This document shows, piece by piece, positions 38,577-52,540 of a stretch of 64,000 nucleotides of DNA. The stretch's first letter is position 1. The number at the start of each line of letters is the position of its first letter. The notes beneath the pieces are model-generated. The model saw nothing but the letters and a program-made list of their open reading frames with translations, ran no database searches and had not been told where the DNA came from. Location of the stretch: assembly GCF_900964775.1 (NCBI RefSeq), contig NC_041827.1, positions 17,852,707 through 17,916,706 on the forward strand. Reading direction: 5' to 3'. This DNA comes from Scleropages formosus (lineage: Eukaryota > Chordata > Actinopteri > Osteoglossiformes > Osteoglossidae). The position numbers were made by a program, and so were the translations under genes.

Positions 38577-38925
38577 TTGGGGGGATGGTAGCACAGCGAG
38601 TAGCACTGCTGTCTCACAGCACCTGGGTGGTGTGAGAGAATGTGGGTTTGATCCCCGCTCAGTCTGTGTGGAGTTTCCATTGTCTCCCTGTATCTGTGTG
38701 GGTTTCCTTGGGGTGCTCTGGTTTCCCCCCACAGTCCAAAGCCATGCTGTTCAGGTAGATTGGTGTGCGAGGGGATGGCGAGGGTGTGTTTCAGTGGTGT
38801 ATGGATGAGTGACTCAGTGTAAGTCATCTTGGTGAATAAGGTGTGTGGGCTGGTAACACTACATAGAGTTCATTGGAAGTTGCTTTGGAGAAAAGTGTCT
38901 GCTAAATAAACTTAAATTGATAAAT
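38577..38925 (+). repeat. SINE family C, sense copy
   Basis: Head ggggatggtagcacagcgag, box B gggtttgatccccgc, middle gtgctctggtttccccccac, tail ttggagaaaagtgtctgcta then aataaa. This is the clearest complete C element. Confidence 0.85.
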
Positions 38926-39469
38926 ACATTTTAAAAATGATGCCTTCACTAAAATTATAATGAGTTACTGGTCAAATCTGACCTTCTTGAGTGTATCTAG
39001 TGTTTTGAGTGCCAATTTCTCGTCATTCCTCGACAACAAAGTAAATTTAGCTCATAACTGCAGTGACAGTGCAAATGTAACTGTCAGCTGGTATATGTGA
39101 ATATTGTTTATGAATGAACTCCTCTCATCTTCCTCTCATAGGGAGCAAGTTTATATACTGTAATTATTTATGAGGGGACTTCACTCGATAAATTATTTCA
39201 AGGATGGGGAAATTTACTTTTTAAGTGCAAAGATTAACTGCGTCTGTGGTTTTTCCGACGCTCGGCTGGTCTTAAGCTGAGTCTGAATCTGTCTTTGATT
39301 CCTGGCAGAAGGAATGTTATTAAATATTCATCTTGTCGTTCGCACGGATAAAAAACATCCCGCTCTGCCTCACGCTTCTTTTCTACACATCTGTCCTCTC
39401 TGCTTCTGCGTTCTTTTTACACCTAACCCCATAACGTATTACATTTACAAAGCGGACATTTTCTATTTT

Positions 39470-39683
39470 CGATTTTGAAGGTTGGCGTCCTCGCGCTCCG
39501 CGCAGTTGCGCGCCGTGTGCAGAGCTACGCGCGCGGGAGGAGGAGCGCGAGGAGGAGCCCCACGCGCAGCGTCAGGAGGAGTGCGAGGGGGGTGGGCACC
39601 AGCGACGGTCCGTGTGCAAACCGCGTGTGGCGCAGCGCAGAGAGGAGGAACCGAAAATAAACAGCGCGAGTCGGGGATCGAAG
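39470..39683 (+). promoter_or_regulatory. cnbp: Candidate cnbp promoter and non-coding exon 1
   Basis: CpG-rich block continuing to about 40360. A good donor, gatcgaag|gtgagtttcg, lies at 39683/39684. CNBP genes have an untranslated first exon separated by a long intron from the exon with the ATG, and cnbp here needs one because its ATG exon starts at an acceptor (41433/41434). The exon's 5' end is not determined. The long overlapping ORFs in this block (39482-40055 and others) follow from high GC content. Confidence 0.55.
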
Positions 39684-40524
39684 GTGAGTTTCGTCTCGAA
39701 GGACGAAATAAAACGAACCGATTTCTTTTGCGCCGTGCGAGAGCCGCGGTCGCGTGCCGACGTCGCGTCGCATGCCCGGGCCCGTTGCTTTCGGATAAAG
39801 CAGTGCCTGGGCCTGAGGGGGTGGGGAGTGCGCGGGGCCCCACTGAAAAAAGGTAAACAAGTGCAAAAAAAAAAAAAAAAAAAAAAAAAAAGAAAAAAAA
39901 TGGAGCGGCGCACTTTGGCCTACTGCGTCAGTGTGCGCGCGGGAAAAATGTCGCGCGCTGAATTAATTTTTATTTATAGGCGAATGACAACGCGTTCGGG
40001 GCGCGTTTGTTTTCAGGCTGCGGGCGCTTCGTGCATGTTTTTTTTTTTTTTTTAAATTCAAATAGCTGCATGCGGGGAGGAAAGGATGCGTGCGCTTGTG
40101 GCGGAAGTGTCGGAGCGGGGAGCGCGCGGGGCCCTCCGCAGGGCCGGGAGACGAGAGGTCGCGTCGGCGGGGGTGGTTGGAAGAAACCCTGGAGAGAGCG
40201 CCAGGAGCCCGCACGTCCTGCACGCAGGGAGGGATCCCGTGGCCCGTCTCGCGCTCGTCTCGGCGCGCGGCCTACCAGTCCGCGAGCTGCGAGTTTGCGG
40301 TGCACGCGGCGGTGACTGGCGTGTTTCTGTGTCCCGAACGGAGAGAGGCTTAAAACTCTATTTATTGACTTTTTTTGATTAATTAATTAATTTATTTATT
40401 TATTTATTAAATTTGCACAGTTCCCCCAGAAGGTGGCGTGATGGTTAAAACGGAACACGCCGGTTCGAATCACCCCGTGACTGTTGTATAATTTCTTTCA
40501 ATATTTTCTAATATATGTGATTGT

Positions 40525-40720
40525 GGCTCGCGGCTAATGGAGCATGTAGAGCCTTTACTTTGAAATCTGTAGATCCCGGGTTCGAATTGCTCTCTTCTTG
40601 CTCTAGTACCCTTGATCAGAGTATTGACAGTTGAATACCTTGCTGTATAAATAGGTAAATCAGTGGAAACTTGATTGTGTAACACTGTAAGTGATCAGAG
40701 GTGTCAGATAAATAAGGTTA
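40525..40720 (+). repeat. SINE family B in cnbp intron 1
   Basis: Head tggctcgcggctaatggagc (diverged), box B cgggttcgaattgc, gtacccttgatcagagtatt, body ctgtataaataggtaaatca. Diverged copy. Confidence 0.72.
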
Positions 40721-41174
40721 ATAATAGTAATTGCTGAAAAAAGTGTTCACCACCACTATATATGCCACTTGTTCATATGTCAGTGTGTTTGCAGATTTAT
40801 GAATAATAATTTGCTGAGACCTACCTGGTAACTTTGTCCTCAGCTTTGGTTGCCATGGAACCCATGTGATTATACGTTTGGATTCTGACCCTGCTGTAAG
40901 GCATGGTCTTCATCACATGATGTGCGGCTGAATGTGAACGCTGGCGTAATGGGATTCGCGTGCGAAAAAGCTGCCGCTCGGACACGTTCTGCATCCCGTC
41001 CTGCGCCGACGCTTCCCGATGTAGTGTTCGCACACTCCCGAGTCCTCAGTTACGTCTAAAGTTAGAGGTGCTAGGGTGAACGACCCTGCCGGGGTTCCTT
41101 GGGATCCGTTCAGTTGTGCGTTCCATTCCTGCATCGCTTTTCCGGAACGGTGACTGGACATGTTTTGGGTCATT

Positions 41175-41320
41175 GGGAAGCATTAAGGCTATTGCCTCGT
41201 AATCCGAAGGTTGTTTGTTCAAATCCCAATCCTGCTGTAGTACCCTTGATCAAGGTACTTACCCTGAAGTAACACAGTAAGGACATACTGCTGTATAAAG
41301 AAAATCACTGTTAGACATAG
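41175..41320 (+). repeat. SINE family B in cnbp intron 1, 3' truncated
   Basis: gaagcattaaggctattgcc, gttcaaatcccaatcctgct, gtacccttgatcaaggtact, then the body up to ctgtataaagaaaatcact. Ends about 110 bases before the cnbp ATG exon. Confidence 0.78.
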
Positions 41321-41457
41321 TCAGTCTGGAAGTTTTGCCTAAACAATGTTTATTAGTAATAGGTAATAATGTAATGAAGTATTTATTAAGAGGGCAATGT
41401 ATTTTTCCTGTTTTATTATTTATTGCCTCTCAGGAGTGGAAGCTCGCAGCAGTGGAG

Positions 41458-44971
<3,514 letters not shown>

Positions 44972-46010
44972 AGCGATTCCCTTTGTCGCCCCTCCTTTTT
45001 CTGATTGATGGTTGTATTATTTTCTCTGAATCCTCTTCACTGGCCAAAGGTTGGCAGATAGAGGCTAGTCCCTGGCCAGTGAGCTCTTGACATGTAAAAG
45101 GAGAGGAAAGGGGTGGAAAAAAAAATCCACTTTCTGCATTTAATACAAAAAAAAAATGTTTATGTTTAGTTTGGTAGAGGTGTTATGTATAATGCTTTGT
45201 TAAAGAAACCCCCTTTCCATGCCACTGGTGAACAGGGATGACTGAGTGTGGATGAGACAAGTCGGGCAGCGCCCTCCCCCCCCCCCGGGCTGGTGGAAGC
45301 GAGCCTCGGTGACGCGGGGGGGTAGGGGGGGTGGGTCAAGCAGAACTGTGGAAGTCCGTGGCTTCCATGTACGATTTAATTTTTTTGTTTCGTTGAACAA
45401 AAAAAAATGGAAAAAAAAAAACAAAAGGACGAGAGTCGGCCTGGGAGTGTGTGACCCGAGGAGCCGCGCGATCGGTGCGACGTGACATCGGTGTCAGGGC
45501 CCGGCAGCAGCACGCAACCACGGGGAAGCGAACGGGATGGACGTGTTGTTTGCGAACCTATTAAACTCTGGACGATTGAACAAAAACAATTAGAGTTCCC
45601 AAATTAAAAAAAAAGGAAAAGGGAAAAAAAAAAAAAAGGAGAGAATATGTCGTCGTGTAAAGAGTATCGCCGCGCGAGTGGTCGTTCGTAGGGCCGCAGC
45701 TCGCCTTGGATACGTTTTGATCGCAGTTTTTTCCCAAAGTAGTTTACATCGTTTTACCCACGGAGAAAACGAGGAGAAAAATACTTCACGGACAGTAGAA
45801 AGAAGCAGAATTTGAAGTTATTTGAGAAAGGAGAGAATGTTTTCACAGAAATCAAAATGTTATTTTTGTACAATATATCACTTAGACTACTGTAAAAAAT
45901 ATCATTTGCTTGTACTCAGTTTTTAAGTCGGAAGGTAAAAGCAACTAAAATCCTAGAACATAGAAATGTAATTTTAAACTATCAATAAAGCTGGAGGAGG
46001 AAGGGGAGTT
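44972..46010 (+). other. cnbp: cnbp 3' UTR
   Basis: Sequence from the TAG to the AATAAA at 45984-45989, about 1 kb, with A-runs near 45117, 45148, 45402 and 45605. No ORF with family resemblance. The hexamer is followed about 49 bases later by a long GT repeat. Confidence 0.75.
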
Positions 46011-46035
46011 AAGACTGGTCTTTCTGTTCCGAGTA

Positions 46036-46037
<2 letters not shown>

Positions 46038-46129
<92 letters not shown>
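46038..46129. repeat. (GT)46 microsatellite just after the cnbp poly(A) signal
   Basis: Ninety-two bases of perfect GT repeat starting 49 bases after AATAAA. In the transcript it is a long GU run in the position expected for the downstream poly(A) element. Confidence 0.92.
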
Positions 46130-46131
<2 letters not shown>

Positions 46132-46925
46132 GTCCCCCCTCATGGGCTTTTCAGATGGGATCAGTTGGGTAAGTTGACCAGGTGTCACACACACTTTCCT
46201 ATGTAATTATAATCTAATACTACTGTGCATGTTAAATATATTGGCACAAAGACATTTCTATATTAAGGAAATTAATTTTTTTACATATGTATATACACAT
46301 ACACACTGGCTCGCACTGGTTATGAATTTTCACACACATTTTTTCGCTGTTAAGCTTTTGTTGCTTGAGACTTACCGGTTGAGGCAATTTTGAGTTACAA
46401 ACAAACTGAATTATGAACAGCCCTCCGGTCCCAGTTGTTTGTCAAGTTGGGGAACCAGCATATCCATGTCCACGCTATATGTGTATGGGCGGGGGGGTAT
46501 CTATGAAGCAAACGTATGACAATAGTGTCCATGGCATTGAAAGAGGCTCAATGTGTGCCAGCTTTATTTTACAATTTATGTTTAGAGAATGCAGATTAAT
46601 GCAAGGTGGAACCTGCCTTTGAGCCACACGGTGGTCTTGAGTGCCGTTCCCTTCTGGTTCAACTTGTCATGTAAAAATAGCCCCCCTATAAAAAGTGTGA
46701 CACCCCCCCCCCCCCACCCGTGACATTCCCCGAGTCGCTGTGCGGGAGTCACGCTGCTTCTTAAATTACGTATTTTTTTTAGGCGCCTCTCACGTTGGTC
46801 AGCTCTTTCCTCACATTAGTAATGTCAACATTAGAAAGTGTCTGAACAAACAGCAAGATGGGAGTCGTTCACACACATTTCGATGGTTTTTCTAAACACC
46901 TGTCAGTGTCATTAGCCTTGATTTA
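46130..46925. other. Intergenic, nothing recognised
   Basis: AT-rich spacer downstream of cnbp with C-runs (about 46700-46717). I see no gene, RNA or dated repeat in it. Confidence 0.4.
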
Positions 46926-46927
46926 GT

Positions 46928-47292
46928 TGACACCTTTATATTTGTTAAAAGCCACTTACAATGTTAATCTAATTTACAGTTATTTACCCATTTATACAGC
47001 TGGGTAATTTTACTGGAGCACTTCAGGGTAAGTACCTTGCTCAGGGGTACGACAGCCAAAGGTAGGAATCAAACCTGTAACCATGGGGTCCAAAGGCAGT
47101 TGTTCAAACCAGTACACTATCCCTTTAAAATATTACATTATCAAATTTACACCAATTTACCCATTTGTGCAGCAGGGTTTTCCAAATTGCATCAGCTCAG
47201 GATCAGAACCTTGATCAAGGGCACTGCAGGAGGGGGACTGAACCAGTAACCCTCAGATTTCAGGGCAACTAATTGCTACACTGTTGGCCCAA
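46928..47292 (-). repeat. Two tandem antisense SINE family B copies
   Basis: First copy about 46928-47122 (ttatacagctgggtaatttt to the degenerate head ttcaaaccagtacactatcc). Second copy about 47128-47292, 3' truncated (tacaccaatttacccatttg to acaactaattgctacactgt). Confidence 0.78.
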
Positions 47293-47461
47293 CTGGCATG
47301 TTGAGTAAATGACATAATCATCTGATATACAGTACTGTGCAAAAGTTTTAGGCACTTGGGGAAAAAAGCTGTAAAGTGAGAATCCTTCCAAAAATATGCT
47401 TAAATGCTTTTAATTAATGAACTTCCTACAAAGCTTAGTAACATCCATTGTCAACAACCGC

Positions 47462-47662
47462 AGGGTGTGATGGGCTTGGCCAGGTCCCCCTCTCTGGCAG
47501 GTCTGGGGTTCGAGTCCTGCTTGGGGTGACTTGCAATGGACTGGCGTCCCATCCTGGGTGTGTCTCCAGCCCTGTGTTGTCAGGTTAGGCTCTGGTTTGC
47601 TGCGACCTCACTTAGGACAAGCGGTTTCAGACAGTGTGTGTGTGTGTGTGTGTGTGTACTTT
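47462..47662 (+). repeat. SINE family A, diverged
   Basis: Lacks most of the 5' box A region. Reads gcaggtctggggttcgagtc, tggcgtcccatcctgggtgt, gacaagcggtttcagacagt and then about 12 TG units. Confidence 0.82.
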
Positions 47663-47861
47663 AACGACACACAAAACCCTTACTGTAATACTAACTTTTT
47701 TGTAAAAGGAATGCCTGGGAATCTAAAATATGCTCTTTCCCATTGACGCTAATGCAGAAGACATTAAACAACCACCTAAAACAAGACTTTGCACAGTACT
47801 GTATGAGAGCTGCCGATAATGATGGTCCTGATGATGCAAAGCTCCTCCTTCAAAGAGGCCA

Positions 47862-48063
47862 CTTTTACATTTATTCACACTTTTCTCTAACTCATAGTGT
47901 TAAGGTTACAATTATTTTCCCCTTTGTAGTGCTGGGTAATTTTTTTATTGGTGCAATTCAGGGTAAAGTACCTTACTCAAGGATACTGTAGCAGGAGATG
48001 AGATTTGAATCTGCAGCCTTTGGGTCTAAAGACAGCAGCTTCAGTCACTATGCTACCAGCTGT
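47862..48063 (-). repeat. SINE family B (antisense)
   Basis: tacatttattcacacttttc, tgcaattcagggtaaagtac, ggatactgtagcaggagatg, and head agcttcagtcactatgctac. Confidence 0.8.
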
Positions 48064-48644
48064 TTGAGTTGACAATGACCATGTTCAGAGTGGACAAATG
48101 GTGACCGTGCGGTCAGTGCGCTTGGGCTGAGAAGCGAAGGCAGTGGGTGTGAAGCATGCCTGGCCCCCCGCAGTGCAGTACTGTGAGTGTAAGAGTGGAG
48201 TTGCAGGTAAACTGATCGCTCAGAAGCCGCTCCACGTCTCACCGCTGGGCCCAGTCAAGGTGTTTGTTTCAGTACTGAATAATTGAACAGTATGACGACT
48301 GTATGGTGCAGCTGATTTGAGCCTTTTTCTCCTAAAAAGCCACATGGTCCTGTGGAGAGGTGACCACGCAGTCCGAACGCTTGCCGTGACCACACTGCTT
48401 AGGGAACCTGGGACAGACGGAGCAGCGGCCAGCAGGGCGAGAAGCACAGAGGAGGAGTGACCATGTGGCAAGGAGAGATGGGGCTGAGGGCGGAGCTGGC
48501 CGTGGCCGCGGGTCCGACCCACCGTAATCAAAGCCCGGTCACCTGGTCACCAGCAAAGGCAGGACTGCTGGCAAAGGGAGGGCTTCCATCTGCGGAGACC
48601 GGGCTCCAGGTAAGAGCACTCCCTGCACACCTGCACCATTAGTC

Positions 48645-48858
48645 TAGGAGAGCTAGTAGTGTAGTAGTTAGAGTTGCTGCCTTTAGGCCTGAAGGTTGTC
48701 AGTTTGAATCTTGCCTGAGGCTGTAGTATTGGTGAGCAAAGTACTAACCCTAAATTGCTCTAGTAAAATGACCCAGCTGTGTAAATAATTGTAAGGACCT
48801 TCACATTCTAAGTTGCTTTGGAGAAAAGTGTCAGCTGAATAAATAAATGTAATTAAAA
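48645..48858 (+). repeat. SINE family B
   Basis: gagctagtagtgtagtagtt, gtcagtttgaatcttgcctg, gtactaaccctaaattgctc, tail ttggagaaaagtgtcagctg then aataaataaatgtaa. Confidence 0.83.
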
Positions 48859-48999
48859 ATTAGCCCTCGGCTGAGTGCGTCACGTCTCGTAGTTTATGCA
48901 AAAAAGGCAGAGAGAAAAAGTAACGAGAGCAAAATTGCGGTGATTACAAGGACGTTGCGACCAGTCCTTAGGTACTTTAAGGTACTTTACATGGTTTTC

Positions 49000-49408
49000 A
49001 GGGGGCAGCAGGACGTTACAGCCACTGCTTTTGGGACCAGAGGTCACAGGTTCGAGTCTCACCTCCTCCAATACATTTATCTGACACTTTTCTCCAAAGC
49101 AACAACTTTAAGCTACTTACACCGATTTACACCTTTATACAGCAGGGTAACTTTTAGTGTGTCAATTCAGGGTAAGTACACCATTCAAGGGTACTACAGC
49201 AGGAGGTGGGATTAAAACCTATGACCTCTGAGCCTAAAGGCAGCACTAACCACTATGCCACCTTCTGTCCTTTAGGTGGGGTAGGTCAAGGTGTTTCCCA
49301 GAACTGGTACAGTAAAAATTACCCTGCTCCATAAATGATTAAATCGGTGTAAGGAACTCAGCACTGTAAGCCACTTTGGAGAAAAGTGTCAGAGAGATGA
49401 ATAAATTT
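49000..49408. repeat. Cluster of three SINE family B pieces
   Basis: Plus head (49000-49068), minus copy (49069-49265: tttatctgacacttttctcc to ctaaccactatgccacctt) and plus 3' part (49266-49408) ending ttggagaaaagtgtcagaga. The cluster ends about 20 bases before the splice acceptor of the next gene's exon at 49428. Confidence 0.8.
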
Positions 49409-49438
49409 GAATGTTTTTATCATCCAGGTTTCAGCCAG

Positions 49439-52169
49439 ATGAGCTCCGTCCAGAGTCTGTCCATGTGCAGTGGGCTGCCACCCGAGGGGGTACTGGGAGG
49501 CCAAATGGGGGCGCCGTCAGACGAAGGGGACGTGGGGGAGGGCTGCAGCGTCCGCTCTGTGAGCCCGTCCCCGGTGGACCTGCCGGGCGCTGCGCCGGAC
49601 GTCAGCCCAGCTGGGTTTGTCCTGTTGGATGGCGACAGTGTGGACGGAGCACCGCACCACACCTCGCCCCTGGAGTCCATCACCGAGTTGGAGGAGACAC
49701 AGGAGTCTCCTGAGGGTCGGAGCACGGAGGTTGGAATGCAGAGCTACAGTGGAAGCCCCCCGCTAAAGCTTGGGGAGAGGGAAACTATGGCTGGGGACGC
49801 TTTGAAGGATACGGGAGATGTTTCCCACTCAACAGCCGGGGACACCCGAGACGAGAGGGACGAGATGAAGACCCCGTCGGTAGAGCTTCTAAAGGCCCCG
49901 AAAGGCACCTCTTTAAATGGATTCTTCAGGGTAGAATCTGGAGAAATCACCCCAGGGGTCACTTGGGAAGGAGGAGAGAGCTGCTCCGTGAGCAGGACCC
50001 AAACACACCTGCAGCTCGGCGGACCAAAGTGGACGGAATGCCACGAGACACGCCGTGACATCCCCCTGCAGGACCCCCAGAAAGAGATGAGTCATGTGTT
50101 CCTCAAGGCAATGGGCTCGAGGGAGAGGGTTCGAGAGCTTAGTGACGAGAGTCCTGGCCGAAGGATCGAGCAGCCGGAGGGTGATGTATCTGATGGCTCT
50201 CTTATCGCCGTCTTGACAGAGTGCAAATCCAAAGTGGAACAGCTGGAGGAGCTCAAGTGTACATCGATGGACCTGAGAGTGCAGGTGAGATATGATCTCA
50301 TGAGTATATCCATGCCTTCTTGTCACAGAGCTTTCTCTCCTGGGGTTTTGTCAGTTCAGGACAACCTGGGGCACTCTGAGTCTGCGTGGAGTTTGCATGT
50401 TCTCCCCATGTTCATATGGGTTTTCTCCAGGTGCTCTGGTTTCCTCCCACAGTCCAAAGACGCATGTTTCAGGTGAACTGGTGGCTCTGAACTCTCCTTT
50501 GCAAGTGTGTGAGTGTGTGTGTGTATTGCACTGCTCTACTGTACAGATGTATGAATGACTGTAGGTACTGTAGTGCACTGTATCTAACACTGTAAATCAC
50601 CTTGGATACCAGTGTAAATACTAGTTAACAATCACTGTGCATCACATTGGAGGAAAAAAACATCTGCTAAATGAGTACACGTAAATGTTTTATAAGTATT
50701 TCATACATATTCTTTACTTCTTAATGTTGTATTGGTTTGGAACAGGAGTGGGATGGCCGGTAGGGTCATGGTCAGAGCTACTGCTTTTTGATCCAAAGGT
50801 TGCAGGTTCGAGCCCCACCTCCAGCTGTAGTACCCTTGAGCAAGGTACTTACCCTAAATTGCTCCAGTAAAATTACCCAGCTGTCTAAATGGATGGGTAA
50901 ATAATTGTAACCTTAACAGTGTAAGCTGCTTTGGAGAAAAGTGTCAGCTAAATGAATAAGTGTTTGATTTGAAGTACTCTGCCCTGCACCACATACATCA
51001 CCAGTGTAAAGTGTGAGCCAAGCTGTACCATACAGCTGTTTCACCAACATCTGTGTGATACAATCTGAACGGGACAGCGAGAGCAAAGAACACCTGGGTG
51101 TCCTACGTGTGTGTGGACTACTTTACAGTGAGTGGACTCACACTTTCCTCTGGTACTCTGTGAGGTCTAGTACACGGAGGGCTGTGTTTTCTGTTCTTTA
51201 CTTCCGTCGCAGTAGTTAAAAACAGCAAACTGAAATTTTTTTAAAGAAACTCTGAGTTTGATCTAAACCTAATCCTAAACTTTTGGGAGAAATTATAACA
51301 GGGGGTTAAATCTCCTCACTTGGAGGTTCAGGTATCAGCCAATCTCTAATTTCTAAAAACTTTGAGATTCCAGCCCCTGAGGATCAGAGTTCTACACACC
51401 TGTTCTAACCACTTGTGAATACGGTCAGTGTGTCCAACACCACCCTCTTACCAGCACACAGTAGTTGTTTGGAATTGACAGGAAACACAGAGGTGATGGT
51501 GACAGGTGGACTTTATGGAGCTGTCAGGAGATCAGGAGAGAAGGGGCTCCGGAAGAGATGGGTTTGAGCCTCCGCTGGAATGCTAGGAAGGATTCAGCAG
51601 CTCTGAGGGCCACAGGGAGCTCATTTCCCCACATTGGTGACAAAAGTGAGAACCTGCAGACTTTTGATTTTGGACCCCCTTGTGCATGTGTTTTTAATGT
51701 GTTTTGATAAAGGCATTTGTATAAAATATTGTAATATAAAGCATTATAAGATTCATTACCGACTGGACCAGTCGAACTGGATTAATCGCAGTCTTCTGTG
51801 TGCTGACCGAAATCTGCACCTCACACGAGCCACAGGGTGTCTGTCACCACAGAGTCACCCAGCTGTCCGCTCCCCCCCCCATCCCCCCAGCTCCAGGTTG
51901 CTCAGGGCACGGCGGCCTTCCTGCAGCGGCGGATGCTGCTCCTGGAGGAGGCGCACAGGCTGAAGCAGCAGGAGGTGCTGGATCTCACACGGGCGCTCCA
52001 CGACGCAAGGGAAGCCCTGTGGGAGAAGAGCGCCGATGCCCCCAGCGGGGCAACAGGGGGGAAACGGGAGAGCGGGGCTCATGCCGAGGAGGCCCCGGCC
52101 AACGGCAACGCTGCGGTGCACTCTCCCACGCAGCCCCGCCCACACTCAAGGGTGTGCGCCCTTCTGTGA
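49439..52169 (+). CDS. Unrecognised protein with disordered N-terminus and C-terminal coiled coil
   Basis: Two exons: 49439-50284 (acceptor tcatccag at 49427, donor cag|gtgaga) and 51891-52169 (acceptor ccccccag, stop TGA 52167-52169). The join is in phase 0 and gives 374 aa from ATG 49439. Residues 1-250 are rich in Ser, Gly, Glu, Asp and Pro with no hydrophobic segment and look disordered. From about residue 259 (SLIAVLTECKSKVEQLEEL) through LQRRMLLLEEAHRLKQQEV to ALHDAREALW runs a leucine-heptad coiled coil that spans the intron. No signal peptide or membrane helix is seen. I do not recognise the family. Earlier exons may exist: an ORF-bearing stretch with donor ctccag|gtaaga ends at 48609. 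A poly(A) signal follows at 52490-52495. Codon-level openness over 282 codons and two good splice sites support a real gene. Confidence 0.62.
50365..50690 (+). repeat. SINE family C in the intron of the coiled-coil gene
   Basis: The tRNA head is partly missing. Reads gcgtggagtttgcatgttct, tctggtttcctcccacagtc, and tail ggaaaaaaacatctgctaaa. Confidence 0.75.
50750..50968 (+). repeat. SINE family B, well preserved
   Basis: Near consensus: gatggccggtagggtcatgg, gcaggttcgagccccacctc, gtacccttgagcaaggtact, tail ttggagaaaagtgtcagcta then aatgaataagtg. Confidence 0.87.
51465..51690 (-). mobile_element. LINE 3' fragment (L2-like), antisense
   Basis: Reversed and diverged relative of the fragment at 30240-30705: the minus strand reads a counterpart of tggggaaatgagctccctgt, ctcaaacccatctcttccgg and a stretch on the opposite side with gacaggtggactttatgga. 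Intronic. No coding capacity. Confidence 0.55.
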
Positions 52170-52540
52170 TCGCAGCCCGATGGCACCATATCTAACACCA
52201 GCACCGCCGCCTCATTTTGTAGAGTGTCAGTGAGGGTCCCACGGTTTCACTCCACTAGCAAAGGCTGACTTCCCTCATCAAGTCAAGTACTGAGATGCGG
52301 AGGTTAGAATAAACCCCCCCACCCGGCAAGTGGAACTTTGAATGAAAACAAAAAACTGAGTGAAACTGAGAAACTCAGAAGAGCTTCCTTCAGTAAGTCA
52401 CCTGTTTCACATATTGACTCTTCCACAAATTTCATTCCATTATTTTTCCCTCAATTTATTTTTTTTTTTGGCATCTGTAATTATGATACAATAAAGAAAA
52501 TGTGTGTGTGTGTGTGTGTAAACAAATGAGATATTCTATT
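52170..52540 (+). other. 3' UTR of the coiled-coil gene
   Basis: AATAAA at 52490-52495, followed at once by about nine TG units (52501-52519), a good GU-rich downstream element. A weaker candidate lies near 52307. Confidence 0.55.

Larger units (their letters stand above)
34430..39469. other. Intergenic DNA between raf1 and cnbp
   Basis: AT-rich DNA between the two presumed promoters. It carries SINE tails (34770-34825 and 35222-35280, both antisense), one family B copy and one family C copy. The plus ORF at 36931-37500 has no recognisable protein and no supporting splice sites, and I do not call it. Confidence 0.5.
39684..41433 (+). other. cnbp: Presumed cnbp intron 1
   Basis: Contains an A-run (39866-39898), the rest of the GC-rich island and two family B SINEs (about 40525-40720, antisense head lost, and 41175-41320). 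In humans intron 1 of CNBP carries the TG/TCTG/CCTG tract expanded in myotonic dystrophy type 2. I see no CCTG array here. Confidence 0.5.

Noticed and set aside
39482-40055. Several overlapping ORFs of 86-147 aa on both strands
   Set aside because: Stop codons are rare in this CpG-rich block, all frames are open at once, and the block is better explained as the cnbp promoter and leader.
39684-41433. A CCTG repeat like that of human myotonic dystrophy type 2 in cnbp intron 1
   Set aside because: I read the intron and found A-runs, SINEs and GC-rich DNA but no TG/TCTG/CCTG array.
48450-48609. Possible upstream exon of the coiled-coil gene ending at ctccag|gtaaga
   Set aside because: One good donor and an open frame are not enough; no acceptor or homology supports it, so it is not called as a coding exon.
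49376-49438. ATG at 49376 as start of the coiled-coil protein
   Set aside because: These 21 codons are mostly the tail of a SINE, and a good acceptor lies at 49427. ATG 49439 is preferred.
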